A stretch of DNA of 64,000 nucleotides. Origin: Symbiotaphrina buchneri (taxonomy: Eukaryota > Ascomycota > Symbiotaphrinales > Symbiotaphrinaceae). The position numbers and the translations under genes were made by a program. Positions 1-12,331 of this stretch are shown here, piece after piece (within the stretch, counting starts at the first letter, position 1; every line of letters starts with the position of its first letter). Below the pieces are notes generated by a model. That model was not told the DNA's origin, searched no databases, and worked only from the letters and a program-made list of their open reading frames with translations. The DNA is taken from assembly GCA_001599915.1 (NCBI GenBank), contig BCIG01000002.1, positions 248,001 to 312,000 on the forward strand, given 5' to 3'.

Positions 1-1021
1 TCTCGGAAACGGCCTGCCGAAGGTTTGCGTGCATAGGGGCTCCAGCTGACAGTAACCATTTCAAGCTACTGACGTCCGCTTTCACCTCTGCCTTTGCAAA
101 TTGGGCTGCAATTGGGGGCGTGATAAACAGGAAAGTGATCCTGTGTCGCTCGAGGGCATCCACGTTGGAGGGCTGGAATGGCTTTTTCATGAGTATAACC
201 GGGATTCCAAGCAGGATATTGAGGGACATATGCAGCTTGGCGTTTATGAAAAAGCCGAGAGAAAGAGGCGAAAGCCAGACATCCTTGTCCGGGTCGGTGT
301 TAGAAGGCATTGTCAACCGTGTAGTCTCAAGAGTGGCTATGTAATGTGCGTGCGTAGTTATAACTGACTTCATTTTACCGGTAGAGCCGCTGGTACGGTT
401 CAGAAAAGCCTCCTGCGTCTGCGTTTGCTCGGCCTTATCGAGCCGAAAACCATCAAAATTCGGGTCTCCTCTGGCAAGCAGCTTCTCCATGGAAGGAGTG
501 TATGGATCGGCTTCATCAAGAGTGATAATGGGCACCGTGCCAGCCAATACCGATGCTACTTCTGCTAGAGGGAGCCATTCTCGGCCAGTGATGAACAGTC
601 TGGTGCCTGCTTGTTCCAGCCTCGCCGCAATATCCAAATCGCTCACGTCCTTTTGGATTGGAATGAGGGCAACTGTTGCACCAGCCGCAAGCGCTCCAAA
701 AAGGCGATTGGATAATTGATCTTTCTCATGATTAGCTGATAATGCGTTTCGAGGTGGCGGAAGGAATAGGACAACACATACTGCATCGGACGCGAAAATA
801 GAAACACAATTGCCAGGTTTGATATCATACGAGCTAACAAGGACACTGGCAAGACGACGGCTCCTTTCCTCCAACTGTGCTAATGTTAGGCTCTCATCTG
901 TGCCGTCCATCCTATAGAGAACCCGGTTGAAAGGATAGCTCCTCCGACCATGATGAAAGATGAAGTGGAAAACGTCGCTATTAGGAAGACACGGCTTGGG
1001 AAGCTTTGATTGGAAGATCAT
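1..1021 (-). CDS. AMP-forming acyl-CoA ligase / adenylation-domain protein, 3' part missing
   Basis: Reading from an ATG at 1021 to the window edge gives 340 uninterrupted residues without introns. The product looks like the N-terminal half of an ANL-superfamily enzyme, which activates a carboxylic acid with ATP and passes it to CoA or a carrier protein. The family's P-loop-like A3 core is visible as TSGSTGKMKSV, preceded by an LFGALAAGATVALIP stretch (A2 region) and followed by LSPLSLGF and LFITPP segments typical of 4-coumarate-CoA-ligase-like and NRPS-like adenylation domains. The C-terminal domain, and any carrier or reductase domain, lies beyond the edge, so stand-alone ligase versus multidomain NRPS-like enzyme cannot be decided. 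It is divergent from the oxygenase gene at 1903 and may belong to a metabolite cluster with the pump and regulator downstream. Confidence 0.85.
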   Translation of the reverse strand, partial: MIFQSKLPKPCLPNSDVFHFIFHHGRRSYPFNRVLYRMDGTDESLTLAQLEERSRRLASVLVSSYDIKPGNCVSIFASDAVCVVLFLPPPRNALSANHEKDQLSNRLFGALAAGATVALIPIQKDVSDLDIAARLEQAGTRLFITGREWLPLAEVASVLAGTVPIITLDEADPYTPSMEKLLARGDPNFDGFRLDKAEQTQTQEAFLNRTSGSTGKMKSVITTHAHYIATLETTRLTMPSNTDPDKDVWLSPLSLGFFINAKLHMSLNILLGIPVILMKKPFQPSNVDALERHRITFLFITPPIAAQFAKAEVKADVSSLKWLLSAGAPMHANLRQAVSE

Positions 1022-1460
1022 GGTTTGACCGTTGACTCAGGGTGTTGTTGGTGGTGGAACTGTTGAAGTTGTCTTGTGAAGCAAGCATCGCTGAGAAGGC
1101 CTTGTAGCAAGCATAGCTCTATTATAAAATGACCCACGTGTCTAATCGCATCTTCGCAGTCAGCCCACGGGTGACAAGCACTACCTCTGGTCGCCTCGGA
1201 GCCTCTAGTCAACGTGCATAGCAACGGAACAGTCCAAGCATCCTCTCGGAGGACAGTGGCTCTCAGGTCCATGTCCCCGAAGGCCCGCTGCTGGACGCTG
1301 GAGGTGTCATGGAAACGAGATCGGCCATTTCAGGTATGAGCATCTCTATAGTACACGAGACCAATAAGGCTTGGCTCGCGAATCCAACCGTCAACCGACT
1401 GAAAATGGAAGGAACAGATCCCGAAATCCAGAAACAACAACGACCCATCTCGACCACCGC

Positions 1461-1514
1461 TTCGAATTGAACACCCCCCTTCGGGACCCCCCTTCGGGGG
1501 GTGTCCAATTCGAA
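1461..1514. repeat. GC-rich imperfect inverted repeat (hairpin)
   Basis: The arms 1461-1479 and 1496-1514 are reverse complements with one mismatch; each has an AT-rich outer part (TTCGAATTG) and an inner C or G run. The 16-nt loop itself repeats the CCCCCC-TTCGG pattern. It lies in the 880-bp interval between the divergent ligase and oxygenase genes. I see no target-site duplication, so mobile origin is unproven; it may be a regulatory hairpin or MITE scrap. The rest of 1022-1902 shows no gene. Confidence 0.6.
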
Positions 1515-1902
1515 TCTATAAAATAAGTGTACCTAGTATTCCCCTCATGATGCACCAGTAGATTGGAAGCTTGCGCACACGAGTCGCGTCCAAAGGCATG
1601 ATGTTAGAGTTTTCGGGCCCCGTAGGCCAACAATGGGTGGGCACAAAGGACAGGGGCCTCAGCCGCAGATAGCAGCGACAGCTGAAAGTTTATGACATCC
1701 CTGTCGCTGCGCAGCACAATGAAGGCCCAATTCTAGGGTATTCCGCCAGCTTCTGGCCAGTAGTGGTTTCCGATCGATTTCTTCGGCTCTAATCATGAGC
1801 CATGTCGGGGCCAAGATCATGAGACACGGATGTGGTGCATTCCAAAAGACCGAGCCCCGCCCCAAAAACGACTGCCTAGGAACTGCGATGAGATTTTAAG
1901 AG

Positions 1903-3107
1903 ATGAAAAGGCAGGACCAATACTCGGATTTTCAGTCCAGTCTAGAGACACATACTAAGATTCCTGACATGGCTCTCAGCGAGTCCCCCAGTCTTCCAAT
2001 CATCTCCTTCTCGAAGCTCGTTGATGACGGAAGCAATGGTGATGCAGTCGCGTCGCAAGAATGCAGGGCAGAGAGGGACAGACTATTTCGGGCGTTCAAA
2101 GATGTCGGCTTCGTCTACCTGAGAGAGCACACGCTTGGAGCTTCAACGATCCAGACGCTCTTCTCTCATGCCGAGTCCTTTTTCTCCCAACCGGAAGAAG
2201 AGAAGAGAAAGATTGAAGAAAACGAGGAGTCGCATTTTCACGGCTGGTTCTCGCCCATTCGTACAGCAAGCAATCCTGCACTTTCGGACCAGAAAGAGAC
2301 GTTCCGTTACGGAAATGACAACGACCCAACAAGGCCAAATCAATGGCCAGAAAACAATGCCAACATGAGAAAGGACCTTGTCGACTTTTTCGAAAAGTGC
2401 CATCAAATACATCTCGTACTCCTGAGGGTCTTGTGCGAGCAGATCGGCCTCGACGGTCAAACTCTTTCTCCCTCTGTACAAGCAAAAGATCATTTCGTCT
2501 CCCTGGTCTACTATCCGGAGACGACGGTTGATTCATTCAAAGAACGTGCTCGTGCCAAGGCACACACGGACTACGGCACCCTCACCCTCCTATTCAACGA
2601 TAGCGCCGGAGGCTTGCAGGTTCGCCATCGCAACGGCGCGTATTTCGACGCACCTCCCGTGCCGGGATGCTGCATAGTGAATGGTAAGCACACCACTGGT
2701 CTACCGAGTCAGGAAGTGGACAAGATATCAAGAGCTGACTCAGGCCCGCAGTTGGCGACCTGCTCTCTCGTTGGTTCAACGGTCAGCTCAAATTCACGGA
2801 ACATCGCGTGGTGGAACCCCCGCGGAAACCAGACGCCAAGGATGCCGACAACGGTACCATTCCCGCTCGCTATTCAATCGCGTTCTTCGGTCAACCGAAC
2901 CGCGATGCTTGGGTTGAGCCCCTTGCGCCTTGTATCACCGCGGCGGAGCCGAAGAAGTACAACGGCGTGTTTGCTTTGAAACACGTACAGGAGCGGCTTG
3001 CGGCGCTTCATAAATCCGGTCACAGCATTGACAATTGGACTGATGATATGCAGAGGAAAGGAACGACTGCAGTGTCTGGTGTTTCAGGCGGCGTTGAGGT
3101 GAAGTGA
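1903..3107 (+). CDS. 2-oxoglutarate/Fe(II)-dependent oxygenase (isopenicillin N synthase-like)
   Basis: Two exons, 1903-2683 and 2752-3107, encode 378 residues. The 68-bp intron has a GTAAGC donor and CAG acceptor, and its removal restores the family motif VNVGDLLSRW. The double-stranded beta-helix carries the iron ligands H221 and D223 (AHTDYGTLTLLF) and H278 (FTEHRVV), and the 2-oxoglutarate-binding R300/S302 (RYSIAFF). An N-terminal DIOX_N-like half starts around LPIISFSKLVDD. An in-frame ATG at 1969 just before that stretch is an equally plausible start. Such enzymes hydroxylate, desaturate or cyclise small molecules in the cytosol; the substrate cannot be read from sequence. Its neighbours (ligase, pump, regulator) suggest a tailoring role. 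Confidence 0.9.
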
Positions 3108-3763
3108 TGTAGAGCAAGGTAGGGTCGGCGGTGCTGGTTCATGAGGATGGGTGGGTGGCTGCTGCCATACGGTGGTAAGTCTCACCTCGGCAAGGTTGGC
3201 GGTCGCTTAAATGAATCCGACCGAAGCCGTGGAAAAGGGGTATTCGGGGGTATTCAGGGGTTGCTTGGGGATCAGGACGGGTAGCGTAGGGAGAATAGTC
3301 CGCGAACACAAACAGTCAAATGAATTAGAACCCTCCGATATCTTGCTTACAGGTAGTTATCCGTTGCATGCATCCAAGAGCGAAGCCCACGGCCGCCGAA
3401 ATAAAGGAGCCGATGGCTGTCTTTACTTTCTGGTTGCCTTGCGCAACTACCATTGTGGCACTATGCAGACATCGGTTTCCATGCAAGGCAAGCCCCTTCG
3501 TATCGCTGGAAAGTCAACCTGGAGGGAAACGGCTGCGGTATGCTATGGATCTTTATTGTTATTATCATGTCTGAAAAGCCAGCTGCGACGCGGAACGAAG
3601 GGACTGTAGTTTTGACCAGATTGCGCGGTCCAGGCGCCTTGCGAGACCGTCTCCCGTATCCTGGATAAAATGACCAGCTTCATCCCCCTTGCTAGCTTGA
3701 TGAGCTATAATCAGGGACCGTCAACAGCTGCTACCCATCCCAAGATGCTAGAGTCCAAGGATA
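3108..3763. other. intergenic, tail-to-tail
   Basis: This interval separates the 3' ends of the oxygenase and ABC-transporter genes. The open frames in it show no recognisable protein features, repeats or RNA gene. Confidence 0.5.
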
Positions 3764-6700
3764 CTAGAAGAAATAGAATAGCTTCCACCGCTTGATCTTC
3801 GTGGCCCATGTAAAGAAATATACAAGGCACAAATTCGAGACTGTGAAAGAAAAGAAGATCGCCCAATAGCCATAGATTCCGCCCCGCTTGCCACCACCCA
3901 GGTTGAAGCTTTCAAGAAACTGATCGCCGGTGGTCCATTTGCAGACAGTACAATTCTCAGTGGCTGCAGGATTCAGCAATTGTGCAGCAGCAGCGCTCGC
4001 CCACCCTCCCGCATAGCTACCACAAGTCTGTCCTGGAGGCGGAGAAAAGACGGTCAAGTCAGAGTTGGAACAGACGACCCGTTGGCCACTAATAACCGAG
4101 GTGACCAGACCACCAAGCAAGTAGGTGAAGGGGCTGAGATAATAGAGCTGCGTCACGTCCAAGTCAGCAGCTCGACGCGAAGGACTATTTGTTGCAGAAT
4201 AAAGAGAGGCAACCTACCCAGTAGCGCCAGAAGACTTGAATCTCCGAGTACGGCACGATGATCCCATTGAACCAATTGGCGATGCAGACAATGAAGACTA
4301 GCAAGTTGCCTGCCAAGCCCATATCGGGGGTCGCGGCAGTCATCCAAAGGCCGAGGAGAAACTGAAGCGAGAGTCAGATCATTGCAGCTGTGAACGAAAC
4401 GAGAGTCCACGACATACCTGATAGACTTCATATGTCAAAGTCATGAGAAATACATATCCCGCAATATTGCCAAGCGGAAGGCCAGTTGGGAAGTACCACA
4501 ACACGTAGTAAAGTACGGTGCAGACAACGGCTCCCGGCACCTCAGTGAGAATAGCGGACGTGCATAATGCTACCCAACCATAGGCCGAAGACGGGCCCTC
4601 GCGGGCTTCCCAGTAGAGACGGGCGAAGAAAAAACGGGCAAGGATCGGATTCACAATGGAGTTCACCAAAAAAAGCATGAAGTAGACGCTGAAAGCCCGA
4701 TCCTGCAGGTCGGTCGGACTGGTTCCGATGTGGAACAGAGTGAAGCCAACCAGGATACCGCTGATGACGTGGACCCAAGTTTTGGAATAGAGATATGGTA
4801 CGTTTCGCCACTGATTTTTCAACATTCGCTCAGTCAGGAGGTAGATCTGGACGGAAATAGGGGCATTGACTGGTGCAGCATCATCGTCGTCGAAATCTGT
4901 CCCAGTCTGGCCCTGTTGCTTGAGCAATCTGATCTCTTGAGTGACCGCTGCCAACTCTGGTGACTCGCTCCAAGTTTTGCCCCAAGTAGCGCCTTTATCG
5001 TCTGTACGAGCATGGATACCAGCGCCAACTGTCTCCAATACAAATTCCGCCGGATTCGTATCAGGAGGACAGACGGCACCGTATCGCTCAAAATAAGGTA
5101 GAACGGCATCGACAGGCCCGAAACTATGCCAAGAGTCAGCAGAACTTTGGAATCATGGAGCAAAACACCCACTAAAGTTGTTTACCCTCCGAAGATAGAG
5201 CAAGAAGTCTGTCGAATTGAGAGAATACTGCAGCCGAGGGCTGGTGTATTGTGACCAGAACAGCCTGACCCTGTTGTGAGAGTGCTTTCAGATAACGAAT
5301 GATATGTTCTGCTCCTTGCGAATCGAGGCCAGACGTAGGCTCATCGGCAAAGAGAATCTTTGGCCTCGCAACCAATTCAACTCCGATCTGTTTCGATCAG
5401 CTACTTGTCAGGGTCGACCGAGAGAGCGGAGTACTTGCCGTCACGCGTTTTGTCAACTCCACCCCAAGCCCCATATTTTCATCGCCGATAAGCGCATGTT
5501 CAACTTTTCGTAGGTCAAGCAAATCGAGGACCTTCTCAACATATGCCAACTTCTCGCCTCTTGTATAGGAGGATGGTTGCCGTAACAGAGCTGAGAACTC
5601 TAACGCTTCACGAACAGTGGCAGTGCCGTCGTGAAGATCCATTTGCTGGACATAGCCGGTTGTCTTTTGGAATGACCGACCAGGGCGCTTATTTCCGAAT
5701 AGCAGTTCACCCCCTGTCTCGACAGCCATGTTGCTTTGTCTCAGCGCTGTAAGGAGGGTTGTCTTTCCTGCACCACTAGCCCCACAAACTGCAACGAAAT
5801 CACCAGCTCTGACGTACGCTGATATCCCGTGAAGAACGCGCTTCTCGCCGATATCCACCGTAAGATCTTGCCATGTCAGAGCAGGCTTTGCAGTCCCCAG
5901 TCCCGGATCCGCAGAGGTACCTGAAGTCTTCTGGGACGTAAGAACGGCAGCGCCCTTTTCAACATCCAGACTATTACTATCAGGACCTGATTTCTTTGAC
6001 TTCTTCACATACACTATCGGATTACCCCCTTGCGACGTGAACTTCATCACTTCACTTCCGAAGACACTCATTGAGATGTAGGCAATACCTATGGCAATCA
6101 TGATACCAATATTTCTCCACCTATGAGAGAATTGTAGCCCAAAGCTTGCGGCATACTGTGTGCCGGGAACGAAGATTTCCCCAGGGAGCGCCCCCCGTAT
6201 ATTGCATGACTGGTACCTCGAATCGGCACCCCGGACGGCGGGTATTAGAGAGTCTGAACAGTCAATGTCAAATCCCTCAAACTCGTTGACAAAAAGCTGA
6301 AAAGTGATCAGTTCATCGGTAAGAGGAGCCTGCATTGTAAAGGACACCTACGTTCTCGTATGCATAATACATAGGATTTATCCAGCGCAGCCATCCAAAG
6401 TCACGCCGCATTTGATTCCCAGGTACGAGAAACCCTGAAAAGAAGATCAAGATTGTGCATGCTGTTCCCCCGTAGCGGAAACCTGGGATGCATTAGCTTC
6501 AATTCCTCTACCTAGATCTGGGCAGCAAAAACGGCTTACAGTCTTCCAGCGAAGGAACGTAGTAGGCAAACATCCTCAGAAGGTTACTGAAGTTCACTGT
6601 AGAGATATACAGTGTGAGATAGAAGAAAAAGAACCTCCCAGCATCCACTTGCAACCTGCTCAAGAAGTAGAACGGTAGCATGAAGAAGACATGCTGGATA

Positions 6701-8414
6701 GCGATCAGTGGGAGGTCCATTAGTACCCTAGCAAGAGCCACTGCTGACGGTCGGTACATGTTAAGGGATGCTATGATTTCAGTTGATCAGTACCCGAAGA
6801 CGTTTCAAGACCGCGGGCAATTCGAGGCGTACCTTGTCGATCCAGGACAGGACGGTTTGTGTGAGCATCGAAGAGCTCGGGAAACTGCAGCCAGCCATTC
6901 ATTATGATTGCAAAGAATAGGATGCCGGCCCGAGTGAATGCGCCTTCCTCGTCAGAGCTGACGTCGTAGTACATGCTGCCAATCACGAGTGTGAGTACGA
7001 CAGTCACAATGATCTTAGTCTTGTAAACGACCAGTTGCCCTTTAACAATCAAGGACTCCCTTTTGATGCATTCCCAGACTTGCAGAGGATAAGGGAGATT
7101 ATAAGAAGAAGTGGGAACCGGTGCATCAGTGGAAGCCTGGCGGCTCTCATATTCCTTGATCTCGGCTTGAAGTCTAGTGAATGTTGCAGAGCGTTTGAAT
7201 TCAGCAGCAAGGTCTTGGGCCGTCAAGATCTTCTCAGCGGCGGTACCAGGCGTCGCTCGCCTCTGCAGAGGGTCTGTGACGTCGGTCAGAAACTCCGCCG
7301 TTGTTTGCCCAGGTACATGCACAAATCCGAGCTGTTCAAAGTACGATTTCGCTTCGCCTATAGGACCGAAGAAAACCTTGGAGGGATCAGTGGACTTTCA
7401 GTTAGAGAAGGAGCATAGACGGGCACCTCGTAGCCTTCGCATATCAATAAAACTTTATCAAAGTGGTTATAGATATTCTCCCCGGCCTGATAGAGAGTTG
7501 CAAGCGTCGTTTTATTGCCGACATCAGTCAGGGTCCGAAGGCCCTTGACAAAGTCTAACGCAGTGGAAGAGTCGAGACCACGGGTAGAGTTGTCAAAGCA
7601 CTGAACAGAAGAGCCGGCCGCTAATACCTCAGCAATTGAGACGCTGTGATTGATTCATAGCATCAGCAAGAAGACTCATTCCTGCATTGGTCTGCACTTA
7701 CCGCTTTCGTTCGCCGCCAGATACACCCGGAAAGAAAGCACCACCAACTGTAGTTTGCAGAGCATGCTCAATACCGAAGATCTTTCCGAAAACGTGGACC
7801 AGCTCTTCTATCAATTGCCCATTGCGCACAGATCGAGGGAGGCTCATTCTAAGAGCAAACCGTATGGTCTGGCTGACAGTTAGACAAGCAATATGTCTGT
7901 CTTCCTCTGGCAAATAGATGGTTTCTCGTCGATGCTTCTTGGCGAATTCGGCTGCGGGTTTGTGTGAGAACGAAATGTCCCCGGACAGCATTAGGGCGGA
8001 TTTGTTTGCAGCTGTTCTCAGAAAAGTTGAGCAACCACTACCTGGACGGCCAAGGACGAACAGCATTTCGCCCGGTTTGACCAGCCCAGTGAAGTCGTTA
8101 AGGATTGGAGTTGTCTTGGCTGGCTTCACGAAAGATTTTGGGAGGATATATTTCTTGATAAAGTTGTACTGGTCCACACCAAAAGTGTTGATTATGGCGT
8201 GAGGCAAAGTCTTGACGTAGACGGTCCCAATCTCAGGGGCGGAAACATAGAGACCTTTGAAGCACAGGCCTACTTGCTTCGATGCCGGCCCATCCGTTCC
8301 CCGTTGACTCTGGAGGAGTGTCTCTATTGCTTCCAAGCCGCGTTTCGAAATCTGTTGAGAAAGCTTTTGGTGTTCTGCCCCAATATCCGGGGACTCGATC
8401 GACGCCGACTCCAT
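3764..8414 (-). CDS. PDR/ABCG-type full-size ABC transporter
   Basis: Ten exons (8414-7702, 7643-7427, 7376-6833, 6770-6540, 6482-6352, 6296-5445, 5387-5173, 5123-4418, 4361-4218, 4147-3764) sum to 1379 codons (1378 aa), the normal size for a fungal pleiotropic-drug-resistance pump. The order is NBD-TMD-NBD-TMD. NBD1 has the fungal-PDR Walker A GRPGSGCS (122-129, Cys in place of Lys), signature VSGGERKR and [14 protein letters not shown]2 has the canonical [20 protein letters not shown] and an altered signature reading ELTKRIGVEL, matching the usual PDR asymmetry. Hydrophobic segments follow each NBD, with a Cys-rich extracellular loop near the end. It should export small lipophilic compounds at the plasma membrane. 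The frame stays open upstream to 8618, but the start at 8414 fits family length. It lies between an oxygenase and a transcription factor, consistent with export or self-protection. Confidence 0.93.
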
Positions 8415-8618
8415 TATCAAGATTATCTTGCGTGGCCGCGGATGTGAATGGGATGTTTGAACCGAACTGTATGGAGGACCCGGTCCAGCAGCCACGCGTA
8501 GCAGAGACGTAAGACGAAGATTTACGAAGAGGGAACGAAGTGTAGCGGTGAGTGCTGAGCGTGCAGGACGTCTCGACGCAGAGTCTGCAAGAAGTCCATC
8601 TATTTGAGAGCAGGTCAA

Positions 8619-9198
8619 GCTCCACCAGAAAAGCTATCTGAGTATGGAGCAGAAGGCCAATGGCCGACCTCAGTCACGTGATGTCCACACAACTCCGAAT
8701 GAATGAAGAGCCTCTCGGAAATCAGTGGCACTGTGGGTTGCTGATTCATAAGCCAGAAGGGGTAACGCGTACATGTTCCCAGGGGTCAATGACGCTAGGA
8801 GTCTGTTTGTACCATTTGATGGTATCGAGAAGAGCGAGTCCCGTTGATGGAAAGGAGGTAAGGGAAAATCTGCTGCAGCAATATCTCTTGCATTCCAGCT
8901 CAGCTTCTCGTATTGTAATCTGGGCGCACCTTGCGTCACCCATGACTGTTGATTGTGACAAATTGTAATCCGCCATGACAGAGATCGCATCCGAATAGTC
9001 CGATCGTCCACCTGAGGCTCGCTGCAGATAAAAACGATTTGAAAGCAAAGAACGCAGCATATTCTATACACGCACCTCTATTGACCGACACCCTTGGCTC
9101 CTGGCCTCTGGCTCCTGGCTCCTGCCGTAGCCTTGGCCTTACGCCTGAGAAGTCAGTCCGAATGCGCGCCCATTGTTCTGAACTCCTTTCCTGCCCAT
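8619..9198. other. intergenic, pump promoter side
   Basis: The 5' flank of the transporter and 3' flank of the regulator. No convincing gene, repeat or RNA was seen. Near 9090-9130 there is a short run of imperfect TGGCTCCTGGC repeats. Confidence 0.4.
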
Positions 9199-11690
9199 CT
9201 ATCGGAGTGTGTTTCTCAATCTAGCGGTAGCCACGACCAACTTCGAAAGCTCCTCCATGTTCTGGAAATCCGAACCCCCTCCGCTATCCTCAGAACTGCC
9301 ATTTTCAAGCTGCTCGAGGACACTAGCCAGGGTTGGTGCCCTGCGACCCTTTAGCCCTGCAGCGTCCACACATTCCAGCCACTCCTCAGCGCTACAAGCC
9401 TTCCAATGTCTCTCAGGGGCTGGCAGAGCAATCGTGGAGAGTAGATCGTCGTCCAAGGGCTCATAGTAGTCTGAATTAATTGTGTCATTGTGGTAGGAAA
9501 GCACGTTGATGATATTCACCAGGAAGACAGTTCTCCTCATTGTCTCGCCCAGGATCCAATTCTTCCAGTCGAGGTCTTGCCCGAGGCCTGCCTTTAGTAG
9601 AGTGGCATATCGATGGCAGAGCTGTCTCGTCATCTGGAGGACGTTGGTAAGACTCAGTGTAAAACGAAGGAAGGATGCTGAACGGGAAGACGAAGATGGC
9701 TTGGGAAGGGTAGAGGTGCGGTACGAGAGCTATGCATGCAGTGAGGATTCTTCCGACTCCACTCTTGAGCGCAAATGCAACCCTCTAGCAGGTGTGTGAT
9801 GTCCCCTTAACCTAGATGTAACAAGAGATAGACCACGCCGACGCCTTGAGTACAATAGTGGGCAGCGGTAGCCAGAATGATTCAATACCGACTTTAAAAG
9901 CAAGAGCAGACTTCTGCAATAGAAACTATGAGATTGTACTTACCTTCAGCAGAAATGGCTGGTGTAGCTGTGCTGAATTCAGATTAGAGCTGGCGTTTGG
10001 TGCGATATCTGTAGTCAAGAGACCCATCGTCTGGTAGATACACATCGCATGCAATGCGGCTAATGCAGCCTCCGTCGATGATAATGATGGCTGCCGGAGA
10101 TTGAGACTTAGCGCTACTGAGCGCGTATCAAAAGCTCAACGTGGACAGGGAGCAGGTCTTACAAATGCTCGCACTAGGCGTGTTCTCTCCCTATTTACCA
10201 TATCACCGACGAAGCTTCGACTACTTTCCAGGGCGTTCAACCCTGCAGAAACACAGCAAAGCGCAACCGCTAGAGGTTCAGCAACTCCGCCCAATGAGCA
10301 GCGGTAAAGCTTATGGTGGATGAACGGCGACCAATAATCTTTTGCCAGCATCTGTTGGGGATATTGTCCGACCTGCTTTATCAGTTTCTCGGCGGTCGGA
10401 AAGTGTCGAGCCGCTCTTCTTGATGATAGTGATTTAGAACTACCGGTCGGTGAGTTGGATGACGAATACGCACGAGATGACTCTGTACAGTCACCGGCGT
10501 GTGATAATGTGGACCGTTCGAATATAGTGCGCGGTGATCCGTTGGTAGAAGAAACGCTCGAAGTAAAACCGTTGGCAGCGTCAAATGGCAAAGCAGCTGG
10601 GTGCGATAACGCTTCTGAATGCGGCAGACCATTGCCATGTGGCTGATCCTCTTGCAAGAGTCTCGACATATCAGCGAGAGATAAGTCAACAAGGGGAGAT
10701 CCATTGCCGTCGTAAATCGAGCGGAGACCGGAGAGGTCCAGTGGGTGTGACAGGGAAAAGGGGCGTGACAAAGTTGATGGGTCAAACCCAGTTTGTGATG
10801 GTTCAAAATTGGAAGACAGCCCAGAGATAAAACCGTGCTCGGCGTCACAAGGCAACACAGTCGGGCGAGATGATGGTTGTGAATGCGGTAGACCGTTGCC
10901 ATGCGGCAGATCATTCCGCGTGAGCGTTGACATGTCGACAAGGGAGAGATCCACAAGAGGAAATTCATGCTCTGAAGAGAGCGAGCGTAAATTATTGAGG
11001 TCCAATGGATGTAAAACTGGAACGTTTGATGGAGGATCATGCATGGGCGGTGGATCTTGTTGTTCCTTGGGTCCCGTGTACTCCGCAGCCCTCGGCAGAG
11101 AATTGCTCCGCTGATATCGAGCAGGGGAAGACAAGGAGGAATTCTGACGCTGGCTGCTTGAATTTGTTGTGAAGATATCGAAATCGCTGATATTTCTGTT
11201 CCACTGCATCGTTGTGGCCATGTCGGATTCCGGGAGCAAGTAATCGATCGTGTTCTGCGCATGCGGCCCAGCTGGCTCGACGTCTCTCCCTACCGATGTA
11301 TCACTATGTGATGTATTCGGTGTGACTGTGGTGGTAGGTTGGTCCTTCTTTGTCGACGCAGAGACCGGCGTTGGATACTCGCATGAGTACCCACGATCGG
11401 CGCAGCGTTGACAGCAGGGAACCTGGAAATTGCACTTCAGTTTAGAGCGTGCGCACGCAAGGCATGATTTTCTCTTGGACGCTCGAGGTTTCCCGATCGA
11501 GCGAGCACAGCGACGCCTATGCCTGTCCCGCAGATCTCCTAGAAGTCCCAAGTCAGCGTTTTCGGCGATACCGCTGCGAGCCCGCATGCAAGCTCGCATA
11601 CTCGATCAAGCACAACATACTCCTGTCAAAGTTCTTGTAACACAGACCACAATAGTACGTAGCATCACCCGAGTCGGTGGGAAGATCCAT
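9199..11690 (-). CDS. C2HC finger + Zn2Cys6 binuclear-cluster transcription factor
   Basis: Exons 11690-11621, 11538-10163, 10090-9944 and 9633-9199 sum to 676 codons (675 aa). The first intron splits a C2H2-like finger: C14, C17 in exon 1 and H30, C34 in exon 2 (HRRRC). It is followed directly by a Zn2Cys6 cluster with C49, C52, C59, C66, C69 and C76, a known ascomycete tandem arrangement for sequence-specific DNA binding. The linker holds two ~87-residue repeats (11011-10750 and 10749 to about 10500), each with HPLDL...LRS, PLVDLSL.DMS and PHGNGLPHS. The C-terminal part (LAALHAMCIYQTMGLL, RRTVFLVNIINVLSYHN) resembles the middle-homology region of such factors. The third intron (9634-9943, 310 bp) is unusually long here and could hide a small exon. 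It probably controls neighbouring metabolic genes; targets are inference. Confidence 0.88.
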
Positions 11691-12331
11691 AAGTGAGGTG
11701 ACAAAGTGTGCCAACTGGCATCATCATAGGGCTTGCAGACTGGAGATATAGAATGAGGCGAACACAAGGGAGCTGGCGGCCTAAGACAGCAGCTTCAGAC
11801 TCCGCTGATGCCTTGAATCCATTCCTGGAGCCACCTTACTGGACTAGAAGCAAAGGACCGGTTTCCCCCACAGAGCAGCCGGTGGTGGTCAAACGAGGGA
11901 GTATCAATCAGTTCGGGGCTCTTCTGGGAACATGGGAGGAGGTGAGCCGATGGTGCTGCTAGCATCGTCGGTGAATGGCACTCGTTGCACTGAGAAGACG
12001 ATGCTTTCAGCAGAGACACGCCGTTGCTGAGCCCCGGCTGGGGGACGGGGGCGCGGTGGCCTGGAATCTTCACTCGGTTCACATGTCGTCGGATGCTTTG
12101 GCCATCTCCGGGAGCGCGGTGGGGGCCGGAACTCCGCCAGCGGCCACCAACCAAAGCACGCAATGTACTGTATCACTTTCCTCATATGGGGGTCATGCCA
12201 AGGAGCCGCAGTGGATTCCTTTTGCACTCCACAAACTCATTCACAGGGCTGTTCAGCTGCATGAGTCTTTATCACATATGGATTTGCGAATTGGTATTTT
12301 GCTATGCCATATCATGGAAGAGATTTGAAAG
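11691..12331. other. intergenic
   Basis: Between the regulator's 5' end and the 3' end of the unknown gene. Several frames are open on both strands but none shows domain-like composition. No repeat or RNA gene was found. Confidence 0.4.

Noticed and set aside
10381-11262. 293-codon open frame on the minus strand
   Set aside because: Overlaps the transcription-factor exon in another phase; composition (His/Ser/Cys-rich) is that of a frame shadow.
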